Below are positions 15,004-23,599 of a DNA stretch of 43,975 nt, in pieces. Both the position numbers and the translations under genes were made by a program. The DNA lies in assembly GCA_964492895.1 (NCBI GenBank), contig CAZBLR010000015.1:1-43975 (forward strand), in the 5' to 3' direction. Each line of letters begins with the position of its first letter. Within the stretch, counting starts at the first letter, position 1. The DNA comes from DATLWN01 sp964492895 (GTDB lineage Bacteria; Pseudomonadota; Zetaproteobacteria; Mariprofundales; Mariprofundaceae). Under the pieces are notes generated by a model. It was not told where the DNA came from. It saw only the letters and a program-made list of their open reading frames with translations, and did not search any database.

Positions 15004-15894
15004 TTGGCGCATGCCCTCGAACATCTTGCCATTATCGGCGTCGGCCTGATCGGCGGCTCGGTGGCGCGCAGCCTGCGCGCCACCGGATACGTCGGTCGCA
15101 TCACAGGCATCGGCCGCGATGCCGGACATCTGGAGCGCGGCCGCGCCCTTGGCGTCGTCGACGACTGGACGAACGATATCGGCGCCGGCGTGGCCGGGGC
15201 CGATGCGGTGCTGGTCAGCGTGCCGATGGGCGCCTACGACACGGTGTTCCCGGCGCTGGCCGGGGCCTTGCCGGCGCATGCCGTGCTGACCGATGCGGGC
15301 AGCACCAAACAGCATGCCGTCGATGCTGCCCGCCGGCACCTGGACGCCGCCGAGCTGGCACGCTTCGTGCCGGCGCATCCGATCGCCGGCACCGAGCATT
15401 CGGGTGTGGAGGCCTCGCTGGCCGGGCTGTTCCAGGGACGCCTTTGCGTGCTGACGCCGACGCCGGACAACACGCCCGAGGCCGTCAGCGCCGTGCAGGC
15501 GATGTGGCGAGCCACGGGGGCCGACGTGCTGACGATGACGGCTGCCGAGCACGACGATTTCCTGGCCGCCGTCAGCCATCTTCCGCATCTGCTGGCCTTC
15601 GCACTGGTCGATGCGGTGCGCAAGATGGGCGATGAAACGCATGATCCGTTCCGCTTCGCGGCCGGCGGCTTCCGGGATTTCACGCGCATCGCCTCCTCGT
15701 CGCCGGTGATGTGGCGCGATATCGCCCTGGCCAACCGGCGGGCGCTGCTGGCCAAGCTGGATGCGCTGGAGGCCGAGCTGGGTGAGCTGCGCGCCGCCAT
15801 CGAGGCCGGGGATGGTCAGGCATTGCTGGACGTATTCGAGGCCGCCAAGTCCGCGCGTGACCGCTGGCTGGCCGGTCATGGAGGCACGCTGTGA
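15004..15894 (+). CDS. tyrA: Prephenate/arogenate dehydrogenase
   Basis: TyrA oxidatively decarboxylates prephenate (or arogenate) on the way to tyrosine. The 296 aa product starts with an NAD(P) Rossmann loop (IIGVGLIGGSVARSLRA). It has HPIAGTEHSG, the substrate-region histidine motif, and HLPHLLAFAL in the C-terminal helical domain. There is no fused chorismate mutase. The TTG start at 15004 is chosen because AGGAG lies eight bases upstream and the glycine-rich loop then begins near residue 10; a longer in-frame extension upstream would overlap hisC. It overlaps aroA by 4 nt (GTGA). Confidence 0.93.
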   Translation: MAHALEHLAIIGVGLIGGSVARSLRATGYVGRITGIGRDAGHLERGRALGVVDDWTNDIGAGVAGADAVLVSVPMGAYDTVFPALAGALPAHAVLTDAGSTKQHAVDAARRHLDAAELARFVPAHPIAGTEHSGVEASLAGLFQGRLCVLTPTPDNTPEAVSAVQAMWRATGADVLTMTAAEHDDFLAAVSHLPHLLAFALVDAVRKMGDETHDPFRFAAGGFRDFTRIASSSPVMWRDIALANRRALLAKLDALEAELGELRAAIEAGDGQALLDVFEAAKSARDRWLAGHGGTL

Positions 15895-17237
15895 GCGGCA
15901 TGGATCGAACCCTGATCGCGGGGCCCTGCGCGGGTGCCCTGGCCGGCACCGTGACGGTGCCCGGCGACAAGTCCATGTCGCACCGCGCCGTAATGCTGGC
16001 CGCGCTGGCCGACGGCATCACCGAGATCGCCGGCTTTTTGCCGGGCGAGGACAACATCGCCACGGCGCAGATGTTCGCGGACATGGGCGTGGCCATCGAG
16101 TGGCTGGATGCCGGCAAGACCCGGCTGCGCGTGCACGGGGCGGGCCTGCACGGCCTCGTCGAGCCCGTGGATGTACTCGACGCCGGCAATTCCGGTACCT
16201 GCGTGCGCCTGATGACCGGCGTCCTGGCCGGCCAGTCCTTCCATTCGGTGCTGGTCGGCGATGCCTCGCTGCACAAGCGGCCGATGCAGCGCGTCGCCGA
16301 TCCGGTGCGTCGCATGGGCGCCCACGTCGACGGCCGCGAAGGCGGCAACAAGCTGCCGCTGGCCATCCGCGGCGGTGGCCTTGCGGCCATCCACCATGCC
16401 TCCGAGGTGGCCAGCGCACAGGTGAAGTCCTGCGTACTGCTGGCCGGCTTGTTCGCCGACGGCACGACCACGGTCATCGAGCCGAAGCCGACGCGCGATC
16501 ACACCGAGCGCATGCTGCCGCTGTTCGGCCAGCCGGTGGACGTGGCGGCGGACGGCACGATCTCGCTGACGCCGACCGGCCGGCTGCGCGCGCCGGCCGA
16601 GGTGGTACATATCCCGGCCGACCCTTCGTCGGCGACGTTCTTCGCCGTGGCGGCCAGTCTGGTCGGGGGATCCGACGTACGCCTTGCCGCCATCGGCACG
16701 AATCCGCGCCGGGACGGCTGGCGGCGCATCCTGGCCGGCATGGGTGCCCGGCTCGAGGCCGATCGCGAGGCCACGGTCGGCAAGGAGACGGTGGCGGATA
16801 TCCGGGTCACTGCCGGCGGCCTGCATGGCCTGCACGTCGACCCCGCAGACGTGCCGGATGCCATCGACGAATTCCCGGTGTTGTTCGTCGCAGCAAGCCT
16901 CGCCGACGGTGAATTCGTGCTGGAAGGGGCCGAGGAACTGCGCGTCAAGGAATCGGACCGCATCGCCGCCATGGTGGCAGCGCTGAGGAAGGCTGGGGCC
17001 GATATCGAGGAACAGGCCGACGGCGTGCGCATCCGCGGTGTGGCGTCGCTCGCCGGCGGCATCGAGGTCGATGCCTTTGGTGACCACCGCATCGCCATGG
17101 CCATGGCGGTGGCCGCACAGCGCGCGAACGGGGAGATCCGCATCCGCAACGCCGGCGCCATCGCCACGTCGTTCCCGGATTTCGTGCCGCTGGCGCAGGG
17201 CATCGGCATGAACGTGCGCTGGGATGGCACGGCGTGA
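15891..17237 (+). CDS. aroA: 3-phosphoshikimate 1-carboxyvinyltransferase (EPSP synthase)
   Basis: AroA joins phosphoenolpyruvate to shikimate-3-phosphate in the shikimate pathway. The 448 aa product has the two-domain repeat fold with PGDKSMSHRA (about 24-33), LDAGNSGTCVRLM, KPTRDHTERM, LRVKESDRIAAM and FGDHRIAMAMAV. The NSGT form of the PEP-binding loop differs from the NAGT of E. coli AroA and resembles the class II group. GTG 15891 is chosen because GGAGG lies six bases upstream and it overlaps the tyrA stop; ATG 15900 is the alternative. It overlaps cmk by 4 nt. Confidence 0.97.
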   Translation: MSGMDRTLIAGPCAGALAGTVTVPGDKSMSHRAVMLAALADGITEIAGFLPGEDNIATAQMFADMGVAIEWLDAGKTRLRVHGAGLHGLVEPVDVLDAGNSGTCVRLMTGVLAGQSFHSVLVGDASLHKRPMQRVADPVRRMGAHVDGREGGNKLPLAIRGGGLAAIHHASEVASAQVKSCVLLAGLFADGTTTVIEPKPTRDHTERMLPLFGQPVDVAADGTISLTPTGRLRAPAEVVHIPADPSSATFFAVAASLVGGSDVRLAAIGTNPRRDGWRRILAGMGARLEADREATVGKETVADIRVTAGGLHGLHVDPADVPDAIDEFPVLFVAASLADGEFVLEGAEELRVKESDRIAAMVAALRKAGADIEEQADGVRIRGVASLAGGIEVDAFGDHRIAMAMAVAAQRANGEIRIRNAGAIATSFPDFVPLAQGIGMNVRWDGTA

Positions 17238-17932
17238 GCCGTTGGCAGGCCGAAGGCGGGCTCAGGGTGGCCATCGACGGCCCGTCGGGTTCCGGCAAGG
17301 GCACGGTGGCGGCGATGCTCGCCGCCGAGATCGGCCTGCCGGTGCTGGACACGGGGCTGTTGTACCGCTTCGTCGGCATGGTGGCGCTGGAGCGGGGTAT
17401 CGACCTCGGCGACGAGGATGCCCTGGCCTACCTCGCGGCCGCCCTGGTGGACGAGATCGACTGGCAGGCCGACGGCATCCATTATGCCGGACAGAACTGG
17501 GCGCAACGGCTGCGCGGCGAGGATGCCGGGGCTGCGGCTTCAAAGGTGGCCGCTTCCCAGCGGGTGCGGGAATGCCTGCTGGCCGTGCAGCGGCAGGCGG
17601 CGGCGCGCGGCTGCATCATGGATGGACGGGATGTCGGCACCGTGGTGCTGCCGGATGCCCAGGCCAAGTTTTACCTGACCGCCTCCCTGCGCGAGCGCGG
17701 ACGCCGGCGCTGGGCGCAGTTGCAGGGGCGTCAGCTCGAGGTTAGCTTCGATCAGATTGTTGAGGATTTGAAGCATCGCGATCACCGGGATATGCAGCGA
17801 ACCCACTCACCCCTGAGGCCGGCGGACGATGCCATCAGCATTGATTCGACCACCATGCGTGCGGACGAGGTGGTGGACCGGATGCTGGCGGTGTTGGAAC
17901 GACGGGGCCTGATCCGGCCGGAAGGCCAGTGA
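17234..17932 (+). CDS. cmk: Cytidylate kinase
   Basis: It phosphorylates CMP and dCMP to the diphosphates. The 232 aa product opens with a P-loop (IDGPSGSGKGT) near residue 15. It continues with DTGLLYRFVG, the nucleotide-binding IMDGRDVGTVVLPDA and RDHRDMQRTHSPLRPADDAISIDST-type C-terminal features. The length is normal for the bacterial type I enzyme. The GTG start overlaps the aroA stop (GTGA), continuing the chain of overlaps from pheA. rpsA follows after 48 bp, the usual gammaproteobacterial order. Confidence 0.96.
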   Translation: MSRWQAEGGLRVAIDGPSGSGKGTVAAMLAAEIGLPVLDTGLLYRFVGMVALERGIDLGDEDALAYLAAALVDEIDWQADGIHYAGQNWAQRLRGEDAGAAASKVAASQRVRECLLAVQRQAAARGCIMDGRDVGTVVLPDAQAKFYLTASLRERGRRRWAQLQGRQLEVSFDQIVEDLKHRDHRDMQRTHSPLRPADDAISIDSTTMRADEVVDRMLAVLERRGLIRPEGQ

Positions 17933-17953
17933 TTCTGCACGAGGCGGAATCGG

Positions 17954-17959
17954 TATAAA
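17954..17959 (+). promoter_or_regulatory. Candidate -10 element for rpsA
   Basis: TATAAA stands out in a GC-rich 48 bp spacer between cmk and rpsA, 22 bp before the rpsA ATG. No convincing -35 at 16-18 bp is visible. A dedicated rpsA promoter here is plausible because ribosomal protein S1 needs much more expression than the upstream biosynthetic genes, but that is inference. Confidence 0.35.
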
Positions 17960-17980
17960 TTCACCTAGAGACGGAACATC

Positions 17981-19699
17981 ATGAACGCACACAACGAGCA
18001 AAACGAACCGATGGAGAACGGGGCCGGCGAAGAGTCCTTCAAGCAGCTGTTTGAACAGTCCCTGCGCGAGCAGCCCATGATCCGTCGGGGCGAAACGGTC
18101 AAGGGCACGGTCGTGCACTGCGGCCAGGAGGTCGTGGTGATCGATATCGGCGCCAAGGCCGAGGGCACGATCCCGCTGTCCGAGTTCGCATCCATCGGTG
18201 TGCCGGCTCCGGCCGTCGGGGATCAGGTGGAGGCGCAGGTGCGCTCCGTCGGCGGTGCCTCGGGCGTGGAGTTGTCCGTGCTGGATGCACACCGGCGCGC
18301 GGTGTGGTCCGAGATCGAGGCCGCCATGGAGTCCGGGGTACCGGTCGACGGGCGGGTGGTTGCCGAGGTCAAGGGCGGCTTCAAGGTGGATCTGGGCGGT
18401 GTCGAGGCGTTCATGCCGCGCTCGGAGGCGGACACGTCGCCGCGCGTCCAGGCCGAGGATCTGATCGGCCAGCCCTGCCAGGTGCGCGTGATCGAGGCGC
18501 GGCGCCGTCCCGAGAACATCGTGGTGTCGCGCAAGCAGATATTGCAGGTCGAACAGGAGAAGCAGCAGGCGGCCTTCTTCGCCGGGGCCAAGATCGGCGA
18601 CAAGGTCACCGGCAAGGTCAAGCGCCTGACGGATTTCGGCGCCTTCGTCGATATCGGTGGCGTGGATGCACTGCTGCACATCTCGGATATCACCTGGCGG
18701 CGCGTCCGCCATCCCAAGGAAGTGCTGTCCGTCGGTCAGAGCATCACGGCGGAGATCATCAAGCTGACGCCGGAGTCCGGCAAGGTGTCCATCTCGATGC
18801 GGGCCCTGCAGCCGGATCCGTGGCAGCAGGTCGGCACCACCTATGAGCCGGGCATGCGCCTGACCGGCACGGTGCGCCAGCTGCTCGATTTCGGTGCCGT
18901 GGTCGAACTGGAGCCGGGTGTCGAGGGCCTGATCCACCGCTCTGAAATGAGCTGGACGCGGCGGGATGTCAAACCGACCGAGGTGCTGGCCGAGGGCGAT
19001 GTCGTGGACGTCTCGGTGCTGGAGGTGGATCCGGAGGCCCGGCGCATCCGCCTGAGCCTGAAGGAGGTCAGCGAGAACCCGTGGCAGTCCTGGCTGGGCA
19101 AGCACCCGGTGGGCAGCCGTGTCAGCGGCAAGATCAAGACCATCACCGATTTCGGCTTCTTCGTCGGCCTGGGCGACGATCTCGACGGCCTGGTGCACGT
19201 GGGCAATATCGCCTGGGACAAGGATGGGGCCGAGGCGCTGCAGGGTTACGGCAAGGGTCAGGAGGTCGAATGCGTGGTGCTGGGCGTGGACGTCGAGCGC
19301 CAGCGTATCTCGCTCGGCGTCAAGCAGCTGACCACCGATCCGATGGAGCTGTTCCTCGAGGGCGCCAAGCGCGGCAGCGTCGTGACGGGCAAGGTGGTCG
19401 AGGTGCACAACGGTTATGCTACGATCGAGTTGGCGGAAGGTGTGCACGCCCGTTTGGGCATGCGCGAGGTGCCGCGCGACAGCGACGAGGTCAAGCTTGG
19501 CAACGAGATCCAGGCCAAGGTGATGGATATCCATCCCCGCCGGCGTCAGATTGAGCTGTCGATCCGCCAGTTGCTCCGGGATGAGGAGCGGGATGCGGTT
19601 CGCAACTACGCGGCCAGCGTCGAGGAGGAGAAGGCGCCTTCGGCCCTGGCGCTGGAGCTGCAGCGCAAGCTGCTGGGCGGCAAGAAACTGGACAAATGA
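17981..19699 (+). CDS. rpsA: 30S ribosomal protein S1
   Basis: S1 binds mRNA leaders and brings them to the 30S subunit. The 572 aa product carries six S1 RNA-binding motifs, each opening with a G-x-V-x-G strand: GETVKGTVV, GVPVDGRVV, GDKVTGKVK, GMRLTGTVR, GSRVSGKIK and GSVVTGKVV. This is the full proteobacterial six-domain form. The first two are the divergent ribosome-binding domains. The N-terminus is acidic (MNAHNEQNEPMENGAGEE), slightly longer than in E. coli. ihfB follows after 40 bp. Confidence 0.97.
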   Translation: MNAHNEQNEPMENGAGEESFKQLFEQSLREQPMIRRGETVKGTVVHCGQEVVVIDIGAKAEGTIPLSEFASIGVPAPAVGDQVEAQVRSVGGASGVELSVLDAHRRAVWSEIEAAMESGVPVDGRVVAEVKGGFKVDLGGVEAFMPRSEADTSPRVQAEDLIGQPCQVRVIEARRRPENIVVSRKQILQVEQEKQQAAFFAGAKIGDKVTGKVKRLTDFGAFVDIGGVDALLHISDITWRRVRHPKEVLSVGQSITAEIIKLTPESGKVSISMRALQPDPWQQVGTTYEPGMRLTGTVRQLLDFGAVVELEPGVEGLIHRSEMSWTRRDVKPTEVLAEGDVVDVSVLEVDPEARRIRLSLKEVSENPWQSWLGKHPVGSRVSGKIKTITDFGFFVGLGDDLDGLVHVGNIAWDKDGAEALQGYGKGQEVECVVLGVDVERQRISLGVKQLTTDPMELFLEGAKRGSVVTGKVVEVHNGYATIELAEGVHARLGMREVPRDSDEVKLGNEIQAKVMDIHPRRRQIELSIRQLLRDEERDAVRNYAASVEEEKAPSALALELQRKLLGGKKLDK

Positions 19700-19739
19700 C
19701 GAACAGGGCCCCGGGAGGCCGGGAGAACAGGAGGCGTGT

Positions 19740-20024
19740 ATGACCAAATCGGAACTGGTGGACATGATTGCCAGTGCTCACGGCCAGATTACCCGACGGG
19801 AGGCCGAGATCGTCGTCAACACGATCTTCACCGCCATCAGCGATGCACTGGGTGAGGGGGAGCGGGTCGAACTGCGCGGGTTCGGCAGCTTCTCCACCAA
19901 GATGCGCAATCCGAGGGTCGGGCGCAATCCGAAAACGGGTGATGCCGTCGAGGTTCCCGCGAAGGTCGTGCCGCATTTCAAGCCCGGCAAGGAGCTGCGG
20001 GAGAAGGTGAATCCCGGGGACTAG
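19740..20024 (+). CDS. ihfB: Integration host factor subunit beta
   Basis: IhfB pairs with IhfA to bind and sharply bend DNA. The 94 aa product has the HU/IHF fold with MTKSELVDMIA, the signature GFGSFSTKMRNPRVGRNPKTG containing the minor-groove arm proline, and VPHFKPGKELREKVN at the end. Location directly after rpsA supports beta rather than alpha or HU. The ATG has AGGAGG five bases upstream. The final TAG is also the first three bases of the second foldback repeat, so the last residues (PGD) may have been set by that insertion. Confidence 0.95.
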   Translation: MTKSELVDMIASAHGQITRREAEIVVNTIFTAISDALGEGERVELRGFGSFSTKMRNPRVGRNPKTGDAVEVPAKVVPHFKPGKELREKVNPGD

Positions 20025-20289
20025 GGCCTGTTCACATGAATTTCGGTGTTGTCGCTGCTGCCTCAAATGAGGCCAATCAAGGCGCGAGGGATGACATTTG
20101 GTGTTTCCAAACGAATCCCGAGCAACGCCGAGTGGCCTCATTTGGGGCGCAGCCCGCAGGGATAGGCCATTTTTCCGTCCTGCTGCGTTACTGCTCGCTT
20201 GCGTACAACAAGCACGCTACGCTCGCAAAGCCTTGCAGGACCGAAAAAATGGCCATATCGACGCCGTCGAAATTCGTGTGAGCAGGCCC
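20022..20289. repeat. Foldback (MITE-like) inverted-repeat element, copy 2
   Basis: A 268 bp partner of the element at 52-320, about 90% identical by eye with one single-base indel near 20170. Terminal repeats here have two mismatches. Two internal inverted repeats are clear: CAAATGAGGCCA (20064-20075) with TGGCCTCATTTG (20133-20144), and GGCCATTTTTCCGTCCTGC (20165-20183) with a near-match at 20235-20254. Between the latter lies a smaller hairpin (GCGT...ACGC). It separates ihfB from lapA and would be transcribed with them. No protein-coding signal is seen. Confidence 0.85.
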
Positions 20290-20303
20290 AGCAGGGGGGA
20301 CCC

Positions 20304-20597
20304 ATGAACTGGATCAATGTACTGGTGGTGTTGCTCCTGACGACCTTCGCCACCATGTTCGCCCTGTCCAATGTGGAAAAGGTGCCGCTCGGGTTCCCGG
20401 GCATGTCGGATTCGCTGGTTCCCCTGTTCCTGCCCATCTTCATCGCCTTTCTGGCCGGATTCATGGGCGGCATGCTGGCCCTGAGCTTCTCCCGGCGTAA
20501 GCACAAGGAAGAGATCGCCGCGCTTCGGCGCGAGAACCGCCTGTTGCAGAGCGAGGTCGACAACCTGCGCAATATCCCGCTGCAAGACGACGTATGA
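20304..20597 (+). CDS. lapA: LapA-domain membrane protein
   Basis: The 97 aa product has two membrane segments (about 3-20 and 41-62) and a charged coiled-coil tail (KHKEEIAALRRENRLLQSEV). It matches the lipopolysaccharide assembly protein A domain, formerly DUF1049. LapA works with LapB at the inner membrane in LPS biosynthesis control. ATG 20304 follows GGGGGGA; an open frame runs upstream into the repeat but is not coding. It overlaps lapB by 4 nt (ATGA). The spacing from ihfB has been enlarged by the foldback repeat. Confidence 0.9.
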   Translation: MNWINVLVVLLLTTFATMFALSNVEKVPLGFPGMSDSLVPLFLPIFIAFLAGFMGGMLALSFSRRKHKEEIAALRRENRLLQSEVDNLRNIPLQDDV

Positions 20598-21739
20598 ATA
20601 CCCTGCTGCTGGCGTTGGCGGCGGCCTCGATCGTCGTGCTGATGGTGGCATTGCTGCTGCGCCAGCATGGTCGTCAGGATGATGCGGTGGCGCAGCACGA
20701 GGACGAACGCGTCATGCCGCTGCTGCGCGGCATCAATTTCCTGCTGGCCGATGAGCCGGACCGCGCCCTGCAGCAGATGGTGCAGGTGGCGCGGCTGCGC
20801 TCGGAGGCGGCGGATGTGTACCTGGCGCTGGGCGAGATGTTCCGGGCCAAGGGTGAGATCGGCCGTGCCGTGCGCATCCACCAGAACCTGCTGGCCAGGC
20901 CGGACCTGCCCGCAACGTTGCGTCTGCAAGCCAGGCTGGCGCTGGCCAAGGATTTCCAGACCGGCGGCCTGATCGACCGCGCCCTGCGCGAATACGACAA
21001 GGCGCTGAACGTCAAACCCGATGAGCTGATGGCCCTGGAGGCCAGCCTGCGCCTGCGCGAACAGAGCAGCGAATGGGAGAAGGCGGAGGAGCTGTTGTCG
21101 CACATCGAGCGCGTGCGTGGGGAATCCTCACATCTGCACCGTGCCTATCTGGTGGCCGAGATGGCGCGCCAGGAGAAGAGCACGAAACACTGGGCGAAGG
21201 CCGTCGAATATGCGCAGAAGGCGCTCGACCTCGACGGGCAGTGCGCGCTGGCCTACCTGGTGATGATGGACGTGCGCCTGAGCCAGCAGCAGCCGGAAGC
21301 GGCGCTCGAGGCAGCCGAGTCGCTGTGGCGGAACGCGCCGGAGCATTTCCCGCTCGCCATCCCGATCCTGGTGGCTCACCAGGCCTTCTACGCCGCCCAT
21401 GGGCGGGGGTTGCTGACCCGGTCCTGGCAGTCCGCGCACGACGAGCAGCTGGCACTGGCCTGGATCGAGGCCGTGTCGGAACGGCACGGGGCCGGTGCCG
21501 CGCGCGAGATCGTCGTCGAAACCGGGTATCAGCCGCATGGACTCAGGGCCAGTCTGCGCCTGGAGGCGGCCGTCAGTAGCGGTGATGCACCGCTGCAGGT
21601 GCACGTGCGGGACTGGCGCCGGCGGCTGAAGATCTACGGTTGTGTGCATTGCGGCCTGGAGGTTGTGGAAATGCGCTGGCAGTGCCCGCAGTGCCATACC
21701 TGGGGCAGCATGCAGGTCAAAAGGGAAGGGGAGCTCTGA
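20594..21739 (+). CDS. lapB: Lipopolysaccharide assembly protein LapB
   Basis: LapB (YciM) is an inner-membrane TPR adaptor; in E. coli it promotes FtsH-dependent turnover of LpxC. The 381 aa product has an N-terminal membrane anchor (about 3-20), a run of TPR repeats (about 35-290, for example YLALGEMFRAKGEIGRAVRIHQ) and a C-terminal rubredoxin-like zinc site (CVHCGLEVVEMRWQCPQC, about 350-367). All four cysteines are present. It is coupled to lapA upstream and shares one base with pyrF downstream. Confidence 0.95.
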   Translation: MNTLLLALAAASIVVLMVALLLRQHGRQDDAVAQHEDERVMPLLRGINFLLADEPDRALQQMVQVARLRSEAADVYLALGEMFRAKGEIGRAVRIHQNLLARPDLPATLRLQARLALAKDFQTGGLIDRALREYDKALNVKPDELMALEASLRLREQSSEWEKAEELLSHIERVRGESSHLHRAYLVAEMARQEKSTKHWAKAVEYAQKALDLDGQCALAYLVMMDVRLSQQQPEAALEAAESLWRNAPEHFPLAIPILVAHQAFYAAHGRGLLTRSWQSAHDEQLALAWIEAVSERHGAGAAREIVVETGYQPHGLRASLRLEAAVSSGDAPLQVHVRDWRRRLKIYGCVHCGLEVVEMRWQCPQCHTWGSMQVKREGEL

Positions 21740-22416
21740 TGCGGGACAGGTTGATGGTGGCGCTGGATATGCCGGACCGGGACCAGGCCCTGGCCATGCG
21801 GGATGCCGTCGGGGATGGCGTGGGCTGGGTGAAGGTGGGCATGCGCCTGTTCGTGGCCGAGGGGCCCGGGCTGGTGCGTGAACTGCTCGGCCAGCACCGG
21901 GTGTTCCTGGATCTGAAGTTCCACGACATCCCGAATACGGTGGCCCAGGCGGTGGAAAGCGCTGGCCATCTGGGCGTGCAGATGGTCAATGTGCATGCCA
22001 GCGGCGGCCTGGCGATGATGGAGGCTGCTGCGCAGGCCGCAACGGCGTTCCCCGACATGCTGCTGATCGGTGTGACGGTGCTGACCAGCGATACGCGTTC
22101 GGCCGAGGAGGCCCTGCGCCTGGCCCAGGAGCGGGCCCTGCTGGCCAGGAAGGCCGGCCTGCACGGCGTCGTGTGCAGCGTGCACGAGGTGCGCGCCATC
22201 AAGCAGGAGTGCGGCGAGGATTTTCTGACCGTGACGCCGGGCATCCGCTGGGGCGGACAGGACAGACAGGATCAGCAGCGGGTGGCCGATCCTGCCATGG
22301 CCATCCGGGAAGGTGCCGACTATCTGGTCGTCGGCCGCCCCATCCTGCAGGCGCCGTCGCCCAGACAGGCCGCCGAGGAGGCCATCGCCATGATGGCAGC
22401 GTCGCGTCGTGGCTGA
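21739..22416 (+). CDS. pyrF: Orotidine 5'-phosphate decarboxylase
   Basis: PyrF makes UMP from OMP, the last step of de novo pyrimidine synthesis. The 225 aa TIM-barrel product has the catalytic Asp58-Lys60-Asp63 set in DLKFHDIP, the N-terminal VALDMPD, TPGIRWGG and, near the end, GADYLVVGRPI. It is a short, typical bacterial group I enzyme. The ATG at 21739 overlaps the lapB TGA by one base. lapA-lapB-pyrF is a conserved gammaproteobacterial string. Its end overlaps the dGTPase-like gene by 8 nt. Confidence 0.97.
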   Translation: MRDRLMVALDMPDRDQALAMRDAVGDGVGWVKVGMRLFVAEGPGLVRELLGQHRVFLDLKFHDIPNTVAQAVESAGHLGVQMVNVHASGGLAMMEAAAQAATAFPDMLLIGVTVLTSDTRSAEEALRLAQERALLARKAGLHGVVCSVHEVRAIKQECGEDFLTVTPGIRWGGQDRQDQQRVADPAMAIREGADYLVVGRPILQAPSPRQAAEEAIAMMAASRRG

Positions 22417-23569
22417 GGATCATTACGAACAGGGGCTGGCACCGTACGCCTGCCGCTCGTCGCGGTCGCGCGGCCGCGTCCACGATGAGCCGGAGTCGCC
22501 ACGGCGCAATGCCTTCCAGCGGGACCGGGACCGCATCATCCATTCGACGGCGTTCCGCCGGCTGGAGTACAAGACCCAGGTCTTCGTCAACCACGAAGGG
22601 GATCACTATCGCACGCGCCTGACGCATTCGATCGAGGTGGCCCAGATCGCCCGTTCCATCTGCCGCGCCATGCGTCTGCACGAGGACCTGGCCGAGGCGG
22701 TGGCGCTGGCGCACGACCTCGGCCATACGCCGTTCGGGCATTCCGGACAGGATGCGCTGCATGCGGTGATGAAGCCGTACGGCGGCTTCGAGCATAATCG
22801 CCAGTCGCTGCGCATCGTCGAACAGCTGGAGCGGCGCTATGCGCAGTTCCCGGGGCTGAACCTGAGCTACGAGACGCGCGAGGGCATCATCAAGCACAAC
22901 TCGCCGCACGATGTGCCGCGCAACGAGGATCTGGCGGCCTATCAGCTGCACGAACAGGCTACGCTGGAGGCCCAGTTCGGCAATCTGGCGGACGAGATCG
23001 CCTACAACAACCACGATATCGACGACGGCGTCAGGGCCGGCATGCTGAACGTCGAGGAGCTGCGTACGGTGGCGTTGTTCCGGGTTCACCACGACCAGGC
23101 ATGCAGCGCACATGCATCGGCAGATGCGCGCATCCAGATCAACGAAACCACCCGGCGCATGATCAACTTCATGATCCTCGATGCCATCGAGGAAACGGCA
23201 CGCCGCATCAGGGAAGCGGGGGTGGAAGCGCTGGACGATGTGCGCCGGGCCGAGGCACCACTGGTCGGCTTCTCGCGCGATGTGCGGCACATGAACGGCG
23301 AGCTCAAGCGCTTCCTGTTCCAGAATATGTATCGCCACTACCGGGTCGTGCGCATGGCCGTGAAGGCGGAACGGGTGATCCAGGACCTGTTCCATGCCTA
23401 TATGGAGCATCCGGAGATGCTGCCTGCGGGCACGGCCTCGCGGCGGGCGCGGCAGGTGGACGATGAGAACGGGCGCGCCAGGGTGGTGGCGGACTACATC
23501 GCCGGCATGACCGATCGCTATGCCCTGGACGAATACGACCGGCTGTTCAACGTGCACGCGCGCAGCTGA
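22409..23569 (+). CDS. dgt: Deoxyguanosinetriphosphate triphosphohydrolase-like protein
   Basis: The 386 aa HD-domain enzyme would remove tripolyphosphate from dNTPs. Family features include RDRDRIIHSTAFRRLEYKTQVF, the metal-binding His in RTRLTHS, the HD pair in ALAHDLGHTPFGHSG, and YNNHDIDDG. The length matches the shorter dGTPase-like type 2 group rather than the ~505 aa E. coli Dgt, so substrate range is uncertain. The GTG start (22409) overlaps pyrF by 8 nt. It converges on the FHA gene, with only 30 bp between stops. Confidence 0.9.
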   Translation: MAEDHYEQGLAPYACRSSRSRGRVHDEPESPRRNAFQRDRDRIIHSTAFRRLEYKTQVFVNHEGDHYRTRLTHSIEVAQIARSICRAMRLHEDLAEAVALAHDLGHTPFGHSGQDALHAVMKPYGGFEHNRQSLRIVEQLERRYAQFPGLNLSYETREGIIKHNSPHDVPRNEDLAAYQLHEQATLEAQFGNLADEIAYNNHDIDDGVRAGMLNVEELRTVALFRVHHDQACSAHASADARIQINETTRRMINFMILDAIEETARRIREAGVEALDDVRRAEAPLVGFSRDVRHMNGELKRFLFQNMYRHYRVVRMAVKAERVIQDLFHAYMEHPEMLPAGTASRRARQVDDENGRARVVADYIAGMTDRYALDEYDRLFNVHARS

Positions 23570-23599
23570 AGCCCCGGGCGTGCGCCGATGGCGCGCCGC

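Noticed and set aside
17807..19765. A 652-codon open frame antisense to rpsA, and similarly long antisense frames at 1893-4271, 6963-8855, 10933-12690 and 25619-27469
   Set aside because: They are products of high GC at third positions: His/Arg/Gln/Ala-rich translations with no domain, no ribosome site, and entirely opposite to convincing genes.
23570..23599. GC-rich hairpin between the convergent dgt and FHA genes as a two-way terminator
   Set aside because: A GTGCGCC/GGCGCGC stem can be drawn, but there is no T run on either strand.
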